Assembly (NCBI GenBank): GCA_028292245.1
Contig: JAQGMS010000277.1
Coordinates: forward strand, 1 to 58,112
Direction: 5' to 3'
Origin: Ramlibacter sp.
GTDB lineage: Bacteria > Pseudomonadota > Gammaproteobacteria > Burkholderiales > Burkholderiaceae_C
DNA length: 58,112 nt
The translations under genes were made by a program, and so were the position numbers. Under the pieces are notes generated by a model that did not search any database, had not been told where the DNA came from, and saw nothing but the letters and a program-made list of their open reading frames with translations. Shown piece by piece: positions 1 through 9,209 of this stretch (position 1 is its first letter; every line of letters starts with the position of its first letter).

Positions 1-3000
1 TACGGCGTGTACTCCTGCGCGCTGCCATCCAGGGTCAGGGTGTTGTGCCCTCGACTGTCGTAGATCGATGGGATGGAAGTGCCGTCGCCCGACACGATGT
101 AGGTGTCGTCGCCCGCGCCTCCTTCAAGGTAGTCGGCCGCGCTGCCAACCAGCGTGTCGTTGCCCGCGCCCCCAAAAAGGTAGTTGACGCCCGTACCGCC
201 GTCGAGGTAGTCGTCGCCCGCGCCGCCCAGCAGCGTGTCATTGCCGGCGCCGCCGGCAAGCTGATCGTTGCCGCCATTGCCCAGGAGTGCGTCCGCGCCG
301 TCGCCGCCGTCCAGCACATCGTTGCCGTTCACGCCGGTTACGGTGTCGCCGGCATCGCCCACCAAGATGTCATCGCCCGCGCCGCCGGCGAGCTGGTCGT
401 TGCCGCCGCCACCGATCAGTTGGTCGTTGCCATTGCCACCATCCAACACGTCGTCGCCGTGAAACTCGGCTGCGAGCAAGCTCAGGTCGTCATCACCGGC
501 CACGACATCGTCACCATCGCCGCCGTAGAGCGTGTCCGCGCCGCCGCCGCCACGCAAGGTGTCGTTGCCCGCCTCGCCGTCGAGGTAGTCCACGCCATGG
601 AATGCGCCGGCCACGATGTTCCCGCTGTCATCGCCACTCAAAGCGTCATTGCCGTCGCCGCCGTAAAGCGTATCTGCACCTCCGTCGCCGATCAGAGTGT
701 CGTTGCCTGCCTCACCGTCTAGGTAGTCAGCGCCATGGAAGGTCCCGGCGACAGCATCGCCGCGGTCATCGCCTCGCAGCAGGTCGGCGCCCTCGCCGCC
801 ATACAGAGTGTCATCCTTGCCGCCTCCGATGAGGGTGTCGTCGCCTGCTTCGCCATCCAGATAGTCGTTGCCATGGGCCGACGCCGCGACGTTGGACCCC
901 AGGTCGTCACCCTGCATCTGGTCGTTGCCGGTGCCGCCGTACAGCGTGTCGTTGCCGCCGCCACCGGCCATCAGGTCGTTGCCGTCTTCGCCGTCCATGT
1001 AGTCGTCGCCATGGGCCGAGACGGGCAGCACGCTTTGCTGGTCATCCCCCAGCATGGTGTCGTTGCCATCGCCGCCAAACAACTGGTCGTTGCTGCCACC
1101 GCCGGCCAGGTAGTCGTCGCCTTCTTCGCCGTCCAGGTAGTCATTGCCTTGCGCGGCCAGCAGCACCTCGCCTGCGTGGCCACCGTCGCCCCAAAGCTTG
1201 TCGTTGCCGGTGCCGCCGTACAAGGTGTCGTCCTTGCCGCCGCCCGTCAGGCTGTCGTCGCCGTCTTCGCCGTCCAGGTAGTCGTTGCCTTGGAACTCGA
1301 CCGCCTTGCTGGCTTGATCGTTGTTGTCCAGCGCGCCGTCGCCCCAGGCTTGGTCGTTGCCGTCCCCACCATAGAGCACGTCGTCGCCGCCTTGCCCGAG
1401 CATCACGTCGTTGCCCTCGCCGCCGTCGATGAAATCCGCGCCATGGCGCTCCAGTGGCGTGAAGGTGGTCGGGTCGTTGCCTTGGGTGCCGTCACCGAGG
1501 ATGAAGTCGTCGCCGGCGTCGCCCATCAACAGGTCGGAGTGATCCATCCCGAGAATGACGTCGTTGCCGTCGCCGCCTTCGACGCGATCGTCGTTGGTGC
1601 CCGCGGCGATGTAGTCGTCACCGGCGCCGCCGTCGATCACATTTCCCTCCACTTCCACAAATTGCTGGCCCGCCGAGTCGAGCCAGCCGGGTGAAGCGAT
1701 GGCGCCGGTGATGGCGAGTGGCCGAAAGGTCACGCTGGTGTCGCCGCCAGCGGGCAGCGCGCGCGTGGCCATCCACGAGAAGCCGCGCGCGACGGCTTGC
1801 GAATTTGCGGGCACGTCGGGCAGGGTGAAGGTGGTCGAAGTGGGCGTGTTTATGCCGCCCACCGCACTCCCAAAAATAATGTCGTTGCCGTCCCCGCCGT
1901 TGAGGGTGTCGGCGCCGGTTCCGCCGAGCAGCAGGTCGTCGCCTGTGCCGCCGTCGAGGGAGTCAGCGCCGTCGCCACCGTACAGGCCGTCGTTGCCGCC
2001 TTTGCCGAGCAATGTTTCACGGTCGTCGCCGCCGTTCAGTACGTCAGGCGAGTCGGGCTGGGCGCCAGCGCTGACGTAGTTGTTGTTGGTGATGAGGTAG
2101 CTGCCGCCTGCGGAGCTCTTGATGAAGTCGCCGGTGACGGTGGAGGTTGATTCGCCGGCGTCCTTGATGTCCAGACCCCAGGCGTTTGATTCGACGCTTT
2201 GGCCCTGGCTTTCGTAGGTGACTTTGAACGAGCCCAGGGCGTCGGCGTCGAGTGGGCCGTCCTGGATCAGCGCGAACGTGACTTGAGTCTGGCCCTCTGC
2301 CAACGAGATGGTGGCGCCATCGGCGTCGACGGTTTGGTCCCCTAGCACGGCTTTGATGCTTCTGCCGGCGAGGCCGGCCAGACTGAGCACCGCAGTAGCG
2401 CCAAGCCCGGCCGGTGTGTTCAGGAAGAGAGTAAAGAATTTGCCGTTGCCTTCGGCAAAAGTGGACACCTTGCCCACCAAGGAGGCGATGTCTGCCTGAA
2501 GATCACGCCAGAAACTCCCGCTGCTGGTTTGCGTTTGGCTGCTGCGGTCAACTACCGCAATCTTGGGGCTGGTGCTGAGCTGAATACCCAGGTAGCCATC
2601 GCCAAAGGCTTGCGACTGGTCGAAGTTGTTGACGGTGATGGTGTTCGCGCTGTCGCTTTCCTTGGTGATGACAAGCTGCTTGCTGGTATTGGAACTGCTG
2701 GAGTCCAGCACCCGGTAGTGGATGATTTGCCCGTTGGGGAGCTTCTGCGCCCAAACGACGCTGCCGTCGGCGTCGACGATGGTCTGACCGCTGGAGAGGG
2801 TGTAGCCGTCGATCTTGAGAGAGCCACTGCCGTCGCTGTCGACGATCGTGTCCTTGCCCCAGGTGCCTGAGAAGAGGTAGGTGTCGGTGCCAGTGCCGCC
2901 CTGGAGCTGGTCGTTGCCTGCTTCGCCGTTCAGGAAGTCGTTGCCCGCGCAGCCCAACAAGACGTCGTTGCCGTCGCCTCCGAGCAGATTGTCATCGCCG

Positions 3001-4688
3001 GCGTTGCCTTCGAGGTAGTCGTCGCCGGACTTTGCATCGATGCTGTCATTGCCGCCACCGCCGTACAGACGATCACCTAAACCAAACGCCACCGAGTCAG
3101 ATCCGATCAGGCTGTTGTCCTGGTTGTTCCCGAATATGACCTGCTGGGACTCTTGCACGTTTGCGTCGGAGGCCGTGCCCTTGAACTTGATGACCTGACC
3201 GCTCGTGAGGTCGGTGTAGGTGTAGTTGGCAAGCAATACGCCGCGAATAGGGTCGTCGTAACTTCCGTCGACTTTGTTGATGGCGATCAAGGCCTGCAGC
3301 ATCGCTTGGCGATCGAGCAGATAGGCGTCGCTGAAATTGGACAGGCCCGCCACACGCTGCGCGGGGGTTAAAGACTGATCCGCCTCCCACTGTTGCGCAA
3401 GTCCTTCATTCGCCTGCTTGAGAATGGCTTGGCCGGTGGTGTCGGTTTTAAGGTAGATGGGGCTTAGCGTTTGTAGGCTGAGAAAGGCGGAGAAGTCGGT
3501 TTTGGCTTGCGAGGCGAGGGTGCTGTCTGCCAGCTCCACGGTAGCTTTTCCTATGAGGCTTTTGAAAGCGACGCTTTTGAGGAGCTGGTCGATGTTGGTC
3601 TGGTAATCCACACGGCTCGGCCCGCTGTCTGATACATCACCAGGCTGAGTCGACGCAATGCTATTGCCCTGAAAAATGCGCCGCAGGCCGTCGAGCACGC
3701 CTTCGTAGGATGCCGCCATCACGTTGCTGCCGGCTTTAACAAGCGTGTTGAGTTTGGCAAAGGTGTAAGTGCTGTCTAGTTTTTCTAGAGCGGCACCCAA
3801 GGCAAGCAAGTCGGTTTGCTTGTACATGAAGTGGTTGGTGAAAGGATTCACACCGCCGGCAAGGTCGTCTTCCTGGTACAAACCCACGCGCTGGCCCATC
3901 TGGTTGAACCACCACGTATTGGTGGTGACCTCTACGCCGTTTTGGCCAAAGAAGTTGGTCTGTTTGGCGCTGATGGGGGCAAAGCTGTTGATGCCCGTGC
4001 CCAATAGCGTTTGGATGGTTTGAAACAAGGCTTCTGTGCTGCTGCCATTGAAACCCGCACTGTTGTAGGTAGATACGGCCTGGACGTTCGCACTGCCAGT
4101 AGTGGCATTGTTGGCCCCGAAAATTCTGGCAAATGCGGTAGCCAAATGCCCGCCCAGACTGTGGCCATCTACTTGAACATTGGTGACACCCACCAGGTGT
4201 TCGGTGCCAGCGACAGAGGTGTCGAATACGAAGCCTGGGTCTACCGCGTTGGACAGTGGGTTGGGGTCGGTTCGGCGGAATTCATCCCACTTGATCTGCT
4301 TGGCCATCTGGCCAACAGGTGTGGTCTCGCGTAGCCACCAGTTGATCATGTCTGTGATCTGGTATCGCGCACCACTGGCTAAGGCCAGGTCGCCATCGGC
4401 CAATAAGTCTGCGCCCGGAAATACTTCTGTGCCGCGCATGGAGACAAACACCTGACCTGCAAAGTCACCGTCTGCTCTGCCGCGCCAGACGGTGGCGTCG
4501 AAGCCGGAGCCTAGCAAGGGGATGTCGGATGTGTTGATGGAGCTGACCGCCTCAAAGTTTGCTGTTATGTACGCAGCGAGAGTGGGGGTCATTCTTTTCG
4601 GCAAATCTGTAGCTAGTAGGTCGGCATCGACATAAGCAGCATCTGCCAGCAAGGCATTGATGTACGCATTTTGAATTTGATTGTTCAC
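1..4688 (-). CDS. RTX-repeat lipase/hydrolase, type I secreted (3' end beyond the window)
   Basis: About 1562 codons are visible and the reading frame is still open at the left edge, so the C-terminus and any secretion signal are missing. The first ~500 residues resemble a class 3 lipase-type alpha/beta hydrolase: a nucleophile elbow G-H-S-L-G sits at residues 175-179 (Ser177). A first block of calcium-binding GGxGxDxLx nonapeptides lies near residues 515-605. A linker of about 270 residues follows, then a very long second RTX block runs from about residue 878 to the edge. The start is GTG at 4688, overlapping the stop of the upstream two-TM gene (GTGA) and preceded by AGGAG. With HlyB/HlyD-like genes upstream on the same strand, it is the obvious type I secretion substrate. 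Lipase fold and secretion are well supported; the true substrate (lipid, ester, polymer) is not known. Confidence 0.88.
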   Translation of the reverse strand, partial: MNNQIQNAYINALLADAAYVDADLLATDLPKRMTPTLAAYITANFEAVSSINTSDIPLLGSGFDATVWRGRADGDFAGQVFVSMRGTEVFPGADLLADGDLALASGARYQITDMINWWLRETTPVGQMAKQIKWDEFRRTDPNPLSNAVDPGFVFDTSVAGTEHLVGVTNVQVDGHSLGGHLATAFARIFGANNATTGSANVQAVSTYNSAGFNGSSTEALFQTIQTLLGTGINSFAPISAKQTNFFGQNGVEVTTNTWWFNQMGQRVGLYQEDDLAGGVNPFTNHFMYKQTDLLALGAALEKLDSTYTFAKLNTLVKAGSNVMAASYEGVLDGLRRIFQGNSIASTQPGDVSDSGPSRVDYQTNIDQLLKSVAFKSLIGKATVELADSTLASQAKTDFSAFLSLQTLSPIYLKTDTTGQAILKQANEGLAQQWEADQSLTPAQRVAGLSNFSDAYLLDRQAMLQALIAINKVDGSYDDPIRGVLLANYTYTDLTSGQVIKFKGTASDANVQESQQVIFGNNQDNSLIGSDSVAFGLGDRLYGGGGNDSIDAKSGDDYLEGNAGDDNLLGGDGNDVLLGCAGNDFLNGEAGNDQLQGGTGTDTYLFSGTWGKDTIVDSDGSGSLKIDGYTLSSGQTIVDADGSVVWAQKLPNGQIIHYRVLDSSSSNTSKQLVITKESDSANTITVNNFDQSQAFGDGYLGIQLSTSPKIAVVDRSSQTQTSSGSFWRDLQADIASLVGKVSTFAEGNGKFFTLFLNTPAGLGATAVLSLAGLAGRSIKAVLGDQTVDADGATISLAEGQTQVTFALIQDGPLDADALGSFKVTYESQGQSVESNAWGLDIKDAGESTSTVTGDFIKSSAGGSYLITNNNYVSAGAQPDSPDVLNGGDDRETLLGKGGNDGLYGGDGADSLDGGTGDDLLLGGTGADTLNGGDGNDIIFGSAVGGINTPTSTTFTLPDVPANSQAVARGFSWMATRALPAGGDTSVTFRPLAITGAIASPGWLDSAGQQFVEVEGNVIDGGAGDDYIAAGTNDDRVEGGDGNDVILGMDHSDLLMGDAGDDFILGDGTQGNDPTTFTPLERHGADFIDGGEGNDVMLGQGGDDVLYGGDGNDQAWGDGALDNNDQASKAVEFQGNDYLDGEDGDDSLTGGGKDDTLYGGTGNDKLWGDGGHAGEVLLAAQGNDYLDGEEGDDYLAGGGSNDQLFGGDGNDTMLGDDQQSVLPVSAHGDDYMDGEDGNDLMAGGGGNDTLYGGTGNDQMQGDDLGSNVAASAHGNDYLDGEAGDDTLIGGGKDDTLYGGEGADLLRGDDRGDAVAGTFHGADYLDGEAGNDTLIGDGGADTLYGGDGNDALSGDDSGNIVAGAFHGVDYLDGEAGNDTLRGGGGADTLYGGDGDDVVAGDDDLSLLAAEFHGDDVLDGGNGNDQLIGGGGNDQLAGGAGDDILVGDAGDTVTGVNGNDVLDGGDGADALLGNGGNDQLAGGAGNDTLLGGAGDDYLDGGTGVNYLFGGAGNDTLVGSAADYLEGGAGDDTYIVSGDGTSIPSIYDSRGHNTLTLDGSAQEYTP
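445..1275 (-). repeat. 138-bp supra-repeat inside the RTX region
   Basis: The codons for the recurring phrase DYLDGE are spaced 138 bp apart: the equivalent position is found at 445, 583, 721, 859, 997 and 1135, and again at 1276 after one extra codon. Each unit encodes about 46 residues: roughly four RTX nonapeptides plus a non-RTX insert of the type GDDxxSxxVAxxxHG. This is a tandem array above the level of the nonapeptides and points to growth by unequal recombination. Confidence 0.8.
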
Positions 4689-5200
4689 TTCGCCGCTCCT
4701 GCCTTTAGCAACTGATCAAGTTTGATATCTGTAGGACTTGGTCCAGAGTAATGACGAGTTTTTATTGCCCATCGTCCGCAACTGCCGAAATTTCCGAGGT
4801 TCAAACCGAGCCGCATTAGCACGCCTCCATATGTGATGTAACTTTTTGAAGATGCAAATACTTCATTCGTATCCAAGTCAACGTAGTTAACTTGCAGCTT
4901 TTCTATCGGGATTCCGAACCAGACTGTTTCGCTCGGCACTTGAATTGCCTTTGCTCTTCTAATCAAATCGATGGATTTGGTAATTTCCAACGTATTTGCG
5001 TTGTTGCAAAGCACATTTTCCATATAGATATTTCCAACAACTTCATCCGCAACGGGGGCTGCAAGCACCAGCGGAAAAATCAGCATGCTGGCTACCGTAG
5101 TGGGCTGCGTGATGCCCACCCAACGCGGAATGCGTTTGCTCAGCATGACCGCCGCTGTAAGCCACAGACCAATGCTCACTAGAAATAGAAGTCCAATCAT
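4685..5200 (-). CDS. Small membrane protein of unknown function, coupled to the RTX lipase
   Basis: 171 residues, family not recognised. Two hydrophobic segments are visible at about residues 1-20 and 32-50, separated by a basic loop (SKRIPRW). The positive-inside rule would place that loop in the cytoplasm and the ~115-residue C-terminal part in the periplasm. The start at 5200 has a GGGAG Shine-Dalgarno. Its stop overlaps the GTG start of the RTX lipase, so the two are probably translated together. Possible roles are protection against the lipase, an assembly or chaperone role, or membrane anchoring; nothing in the sequence decides. Codon use is more AT-rich than in the downstream catabolic genes, as in the lipase N-terminus. 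Confidence 0.75.
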   Translation of the reverse strand: MIGLLFLVSIGLWLTAAVMLSKRIPRWVGITQPTTVASMLIFPLVLAAPVADEVVGNIYMENVLCNNANTLEITKSIDLIRRAKAIQVPSETVWFGIPIEKLQVNYVDLDTNEVFASSKSYITYGGVLMRLGLNLGNFGSCGRWAIKTRHYSGPSPTDIKLDQLLKAGAAK

Positions 5201-5224
5201 CTTTTGCTCCCAAAGTTGTTTGAG

Positions 5225-5359
5225 TTAGTTGCATATCCAGACAAAGCGGATACCAGCCATGTCTGACTGCTCACTGGCGTGGTGAAATTGAACCGCCCGT
5301 GCATTCGTTGTCAGCACCGTACTTGACTGCTTGTCCGTTGTGGGCATTCCCATCTTCAT
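5225..5359 (-). CDS. 44-residue small ORF between hlyD-like and the membrane protein gene
   Basis: The ORF starts with an ATG that overlaps the stop codon of the hlyD-like gene (ATGA) and has GAGGGAG just upstream. It ends 24 nt before the next gene, so it fills almost the whole gap. The product is polar with a hydrophobic-aromatic tail (GIRFVWICN). No family is recognised. The coupling, the ribosome binding site and the fit into the gap argue for translation; chance cannot be excluded for an ORF this short. Confidence 0.5.
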   Translation of the reverse strand: MKMGMPTTDKQSSTVLTTNARAVQFHHASEQSDMAGIRFVWICN

Positions 5360-6771
5360 CTCTCCCTCAAACTTTCATTCCCCGCCCTCTGAATCGGGCT
5401 CAGCAAAAACTCAATCACCCTTCTCTGCCCCGTCTTGATCTCCGCCGTCAGATTCATCCCCGGCGACAACCGAATCAGTTTTCCATCCACATCGATCTGC
5501 GTCGCCTTCAACATCAGCGTCGCCGGGAACAGCGCTCCGCGCTTCTCGTCATTCACCGCATCCGCGCTCACGCGGCTCACGATTGCAGGCACAGTGCCGT
5601 AGCGAGTAAACGGAAACGTCTCCAACTTGATCTCCGCCGTCTGCCCCGCATTGACGAAGCCCACGTCCTTGTTCTCCATCGTCACTTCAGCGGTCACATG
5701 CGCGCCGTCGGGCACGATCACCATCAGCGTCTGCGCATCGGTCACGACGCCGCCCGCGGTATGGATCGCCAATTGCTGCACGGTGCCCGATACCGGCGCG
5801 GTGAGCACGGTGAGCTTCTCGCGTTGGCCGGCCTTCGCTTGGTCTTGCGACGCCTGCTGGTGCTTGAAGTCGGCTTGCGCTTCGCGGTCGCTCAAGGTGC
5901 GGCGCGCTTCGGCGCTGAAGGCGGTGCGCGCACTTTCGCTTTCGCGCAGCGCCGCCTGCGCTTCCAGCAGCTTCGCGCGCTGAGTGGCCGAGTCGCGTTC
6001 CAGCTCGATGCGTTCGCGCGTCTTGTCCTGCCCAGCGTGGCTGGGCATGTAGCCTTCTTCGGCGAGCTTGCCGACATCGCGTTCGCGCTGGCGCGCCAAT
6101 GGCACGGTGGCGTCGAGCTTGGCGATCATTTCGCGCGCGGTAGTGATCTCGGCTTGGCGGCGGCTGATCTCCGATGCCAATTTGGCCAACTTGGCGTTGA
6201 TGTCGCTCCACTCGGCGGTCAGTTGGGCTTGGGCTGACGCGGTGTCGGCTGCCGACCAGTTGTTGGGGAAGTTGGCTTTCGGGCGCTGCTGGCCAGCCGC
6301 CATCGCGGCGAGCATGGCGTGCGCGCGCAGCGCATCCGATTGCGCGGCCTTGACTTGTTCGTCCGTGCTCGCCTTGTCGGCGCTGGCGATGGTGGGGTCC
6401 AGTTCCACCAGCGGCTGGCCGGCTTGCACCTGGTCACCATCCTTCACCAGCACGCGTTTGACGACGCTACGCTCCAGCGGTTGCACCAGCTTGGTCCGCT
6501 CGCTGACCACGATGCGGCCTTGGGCTACCGCAACGATGTCGACCTTGCCGAAGATGGCCCATAGCAGCGCGATGATGAAGAGCGCCATGATGGCGTAGGC
6601 CAAGCGGCGTGGAGCGGGATGAACAGGGCTTTCCTGCAGGCTGAGGGCTGCGGGGAGGAAGGCAGCTTCGTCAGTCAGGCGGGTTGGGCCGGCGAGTTGG
6701 TCTCGCGCTTGCCAGACGGCGCTGAAGATGGCGCGGTAGCGGGCGAGGAGGTCTATGACCGGATGATTCAT
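5356..6771 (-). CDS. HlyD-family type I secretion periplasmic adaptor
   Basis: 471 residues, the usual length for HlyD-type membrane fusion proteins. It has a short cytoplasmic N-terminus, one transmembrane helix at about residues 57-75, a lipoyl-like segment (GRIVVSERTKLVQPLERS), a long alpha-helical hairpin with many Ala/Glu/Gln residues at about 125-330, and a C-terminal beta-barrel region ending in INLTAEIKTG-type adaptor sequence. It would bridge the HlyB-like ATPase and an outer-membrane TolC protein, which is not encoded in this window. It follows the hlyB-like gene by 55 bp, and that gap contains a strong hairpin. It precedes the small ORF with an ATGA overlap. Confidence 0.93.
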   Translation of the reverse strand: MNHPVIDLLARYRAIFSAVWQARDQLAGPTRLTDEAAFLPAALSLQESPVHPAPRRLAYAIMALFIIALLWAIFGKVDIVAVAQGRIVVSERTKLVQPLERSVVKRVLVKDGDQVQAGQPLVELDPTIASADKASTDEQVKAAQSDALRAHAMLAAMAAGQQRPKANFPNNWSAADTASAQAQLTAEWSDINAKLAKLASEISRRQAEITTAREMIAKLDATVPLARQRERDVGKLAEEGYMPSHAGQDKTRERIELERDSATQRAKLLEAQAALRESESARTAFSAEARRTLSDREAQADFKHQQASQDQAKAGQREKLTVLTAPVSGTVQQLAIHTAGGVVTDAQTLMVIVPDGAHVTAEVTMENKDVGFVNAGQTAEIKLETFPFTRYGTVPAIVSRVSADAVNDEKRGALFPATLMLKATQIDVDGKLIRLSPGMNLTAEIKTGQRRVIEFLLSPIQRAGNESLRER

Positions 6772-6790
6772 GGGAGTGCCCTCACCCTAG

Positions 6791-6811
6791 CCCTCTCCCA
6801 GAGGGAGAGGG
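6791..6811. repeat. Perfect palindrome between hlyB-like and hlyD-like genes
   Basis: Nine-base arms CCCTCTCCC and GGGAGAGGG are separated by AGA and preceded by CTCACCCTAG. As RNA this forms a stable hairpin in the intercistronic gap just upstream of the hlyD start. It looks like a dispersed REP-type element and could alter relative expression of the two genes by stabilising or attenuating the transcript. Confidence 0.6.
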
Positions 6812-6826
6812 GACAAGACATTGCGG

Positions 6827-9058
6827 TCATGCGACATCCCCTTCCATTGGCTGGCTGCCGTCCTGCATCCGCCACAGGTAGGCGTACAGGCCGCTCGGGC
6901 GGGCGACCAGGTCGTCGTGATTGCCGGCCTCCACGATCTTGCCTTTGTCCATGACGATGATTCGGTGCGAACGGCGCACGGCCGAAAGGCGGTGCGCAAT
7001 GACGAAGACGGTGCGGCCGTTGCAGATCTGCGCCATGTTGCGCTGGATGATGGCTTCGCTCTCGTAGTCCAGCGCGCTGGTTGCTTCGTCGAAAATCAGC
7101 ACGCGCGGATTGGTGAACAGGGCGCGGGCAATCGCCACGCGCTGGCGCTGGCCGCCGCTCAAGGAGCTGCCCTGTTCGCCGACGACGGTGTCGTAGCCCT
7201 CGGGCAGTTCGCTGATGAACTCGTGCGCGCCGGCCAATTGCGCCACGCGGATCACGGCCTCGATCGGTGCGGCCGGGTCGGCGATGGCGATGTTCTCGCG
7301 CACGCTGCGGTTGAACAGCAGGTTCTCCTGCAGCACCACGCCCACTTGCCGGCGCAATTGCGCGGCGTCGATCAGGCTGATGTCGATGCCGTCCACCAGG
7401 ATGCGGCCGCCCTCCGGCACATACAGGCGCTGTACCAATTTCGTGAGCGTGCTCTTGCCCGAGCCGGAGCGGCCGACGATGCCTATCACTTCACCGGGCT
7501 TCACATCCACGCTGATGCCTTGCAGCACCGGCGCGGCTTCGGGCCGGTAGCGGAAGGTGACCTCATGCAGGGTGACGCGGCCCTTGACCGGCGGAAGCTG
7601 CGCGGCGCTGGCAGGCGGCACTTCGGTGCGGGTGTTCAGGATATCGCCCAGGCGGGCCATCGAGATGCCGGTCTGCTGGAAGTCGGTCCACAACTGCGCC
7701 ATCCGCATGATCGGGTTGGCCACGCGCTGCGCGAACATGGTGAAGGCGACGAACTGGCCAACTGTGAGCTCGCTGTTCATCACCAGGTGCGCGCCGTACC
7801 AGAGCATGGCGGCGTTGACCAACTTGCCGATCAGGTTGACGCCTTCGTGCGCCCAACTGGCCAGGTTCTGGGTCTTGGAGCTGGCGCTGACGTAGGCGGC
7901 CAGTTGGTTGTCCCAGCGACGAGCGAAGCTGGGCTCCAGCGCGCCGGCCTTCACGGTCTGGATGCCGGTGACGGTTTCCACCAGCATCGCCTGGTTCTCG
8001 GCGCCGCGCGCGAATTTGACGTCCAGGCGCTTGCGCAGGATCGGCACCACCGCCAGGCTCAGGGAGAAGTACAGAGGCAGGCTAACCAGCACGATCAAGG
8101 TGAGCGGCACGCTGTAGAACAACATGACCGCGATGAAGACGACCGAGAACATCACATCCAGCAGCACCGTGAGCGCATTGCCGGTGAGGAAGCTGCGGAT
8201 GTTCTCCAGCTCGCGCACACGGGCCACCGAGTCACCGACGCGCCGGGCCTGGAAGTAGGCCAGCGGCAATTGCACCAGGTGGCGGAATAGCCGCGCGCCG
8301 AGCTCCACGTCAATACGGCTGGTGGTGTGGCTAAAGACGTAAGAGCGCAGGCCGTTGAGCGCGCTTTCGAAGATGACGACGGCAACGAGGCCGACCACCA
8401 GTACATCGAGCGTGGTAAGGCCCTTGTGCACCAGCACCTTGTCCATTACGACCTGGAAGAACAGTGGGCTCACCAGCGCGAACAGTTGCAGCATGAAAGA
8501 GATCAGCAGCACTTCGCCCAACAGCTTGCGGTACTTGACCAGCGCCGGAATGAACCACGAGAAATCGAATTTGGCGAGTTCGCCGGCCAGGCTGGCGCGG
8601 CTGGTGATGAGGATCAGCTCGCCGGTCCACTGGGCGGTGAACACCTCGATCGGCTCGATGGTCGGTCGCGCAATGGCGGCGGCCGGGTCCTGGATCAGCA
8701 CGCGTTGCGTGTCGCATTGGGCCAAGATGACGTAGCTGACCGTGCCGTCGGCGCGGCGCATCGCGGCCAGCGCGGGCAGTGGCGTGAGCTGCAAGCGCTC
8801 GGCGGTACTGCTGGATAGTTTTGCCTTGAGGCCCAGGTGCTTGGCCGCGCGCAGCAGTTCGTTCGAACCGATGGTTTCGCTGGGCTGCAGGCCCAATTGG
8901 TGGGCCAGCGTGGCCGGATCGGCGGCGATTTGATGAAACCGCGCGATGGCGCAAAGCGCCTGCAACGGCGCAAGGCTGGACCCCTGCGACGCTGGCGCTG
9001 TTGCTATGGCAACAGACCGCTCCGCAGCCTGATCGACCGCCTGTGCTTCTCCCCCCAT
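6827..9058 (-). CDS. HlyB-family type I secretion ABC transporter with C39-like N-domain
   Basis: 743 residues in the standard order for RTX exporters: an N-terminal C39-like domain (about 1-145), a six-helix membrane domain (about 165-450) and a nucleotide-binding domain. Walker A GRSGSGKST is near 529, the signature LSGGQRQR near 633, Walker B VLIFDE near 653, and a switch His lies in IAHRLS. The N-domain lacks the DCGxAC motif of true C39 peptidases (the cysteine position reads Ala in the SLAPLQALC alignment). It should therefore bind the substrate without cleaving a leader, as in HlyB. It is the first gene of the minus-strand secretion operon; the 151 bp between it and the dadA-like gene should hold the promoter, but I see no convincing -35/-10 pair. 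Confidence 0.94.
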   Translation of the reverse strand: MGGEAQAVDQAAERSVAIATAPASQGSSLAPLQALCAIARFHQIAADPATLAHQLGLQPSETIGSNELLRAAKHLGLKAKLSSSTAERLQLTPLPALAAMRRADGTVSYVILAQCDTQRVLIQDPAAAIARPTIEPIEVFTAQWTGELILITSRASLAGELAKFDFSWFIPALVKYRKLLGEVLLISFMLQLFALVSPLFFQVVMDKVLVHKGLTTLDVLVVGLVAVVIFESALNGLRSYVFSHTTSRIDVELGARLFRHLVQLPLAYFQARRVGDSVARVRELENIRSFLTGNALTVLLDVMFSVVFIAVMLFYSVPLTLIVLVSLPLYFSLSLAVVPILRKRLDVKFARGAENQAMLVETVTGIQTVKAGALEPSFARRWDNQLAAYVSASSKTQNLASWAHEGVNLIGKLVNAAMLWYGAHLVMNSELTVGQFVAFTMFAQRVANPIMRMAQLWTDFQQTGISMARLGDILNTRTEVPPASAAQLPPVKGRVTLHEVTFRYRPEAAPVLQGISVDVKPGEVIGIVGRSGSGKSTLTKLVQRLYVPEGGRILVDGIDISLIDAAQLRRQVGVVLQENLLFNRSVRENIAIADPAAPIEAVIRVAQLAGAHEFISELPEGYDTVVGEQGSSLSGGQRQRVAIARALFTNPRVLIFDEATSALDYESEAIIQRNMAQICNGRTVFVIAHRLSAVRRSHRIIVMDKGKIVEAGNHDDLVARPSGLYAYLWRMQDGSQPMEGDVA

Positions 9059-9209
9059 CGCAACCGCTCCCTGACTAGCTCAACCATGGGGATTGTATCC
9101 ATAAGGCTTACAAATGTCCTCCTGCGATTGGGGGATAAGGACTTAGTAAGTAGTGACTTTATGCGTATGAATGCCGCATTTCCGATGGACCCGGGCTGAA
9201 TCCGAGCCA

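Noticed and set aside
445..1275. Possible CRISPR array because of regular spacing
   Set aside because: The repeats are coding, 138 bp apart and lie within an RTX frame. There are no 23-47 bp direct repeats with unique spacers and no cas genes.
45..1694. Open frames on the plus strand (225 and 319 codons) with repetitive Val/Ala-rich translation
   Set aside because: They are the reverse strand of the RTX repeats; the repeated amino-acid pattern only mirrors the nonapeptide codons.
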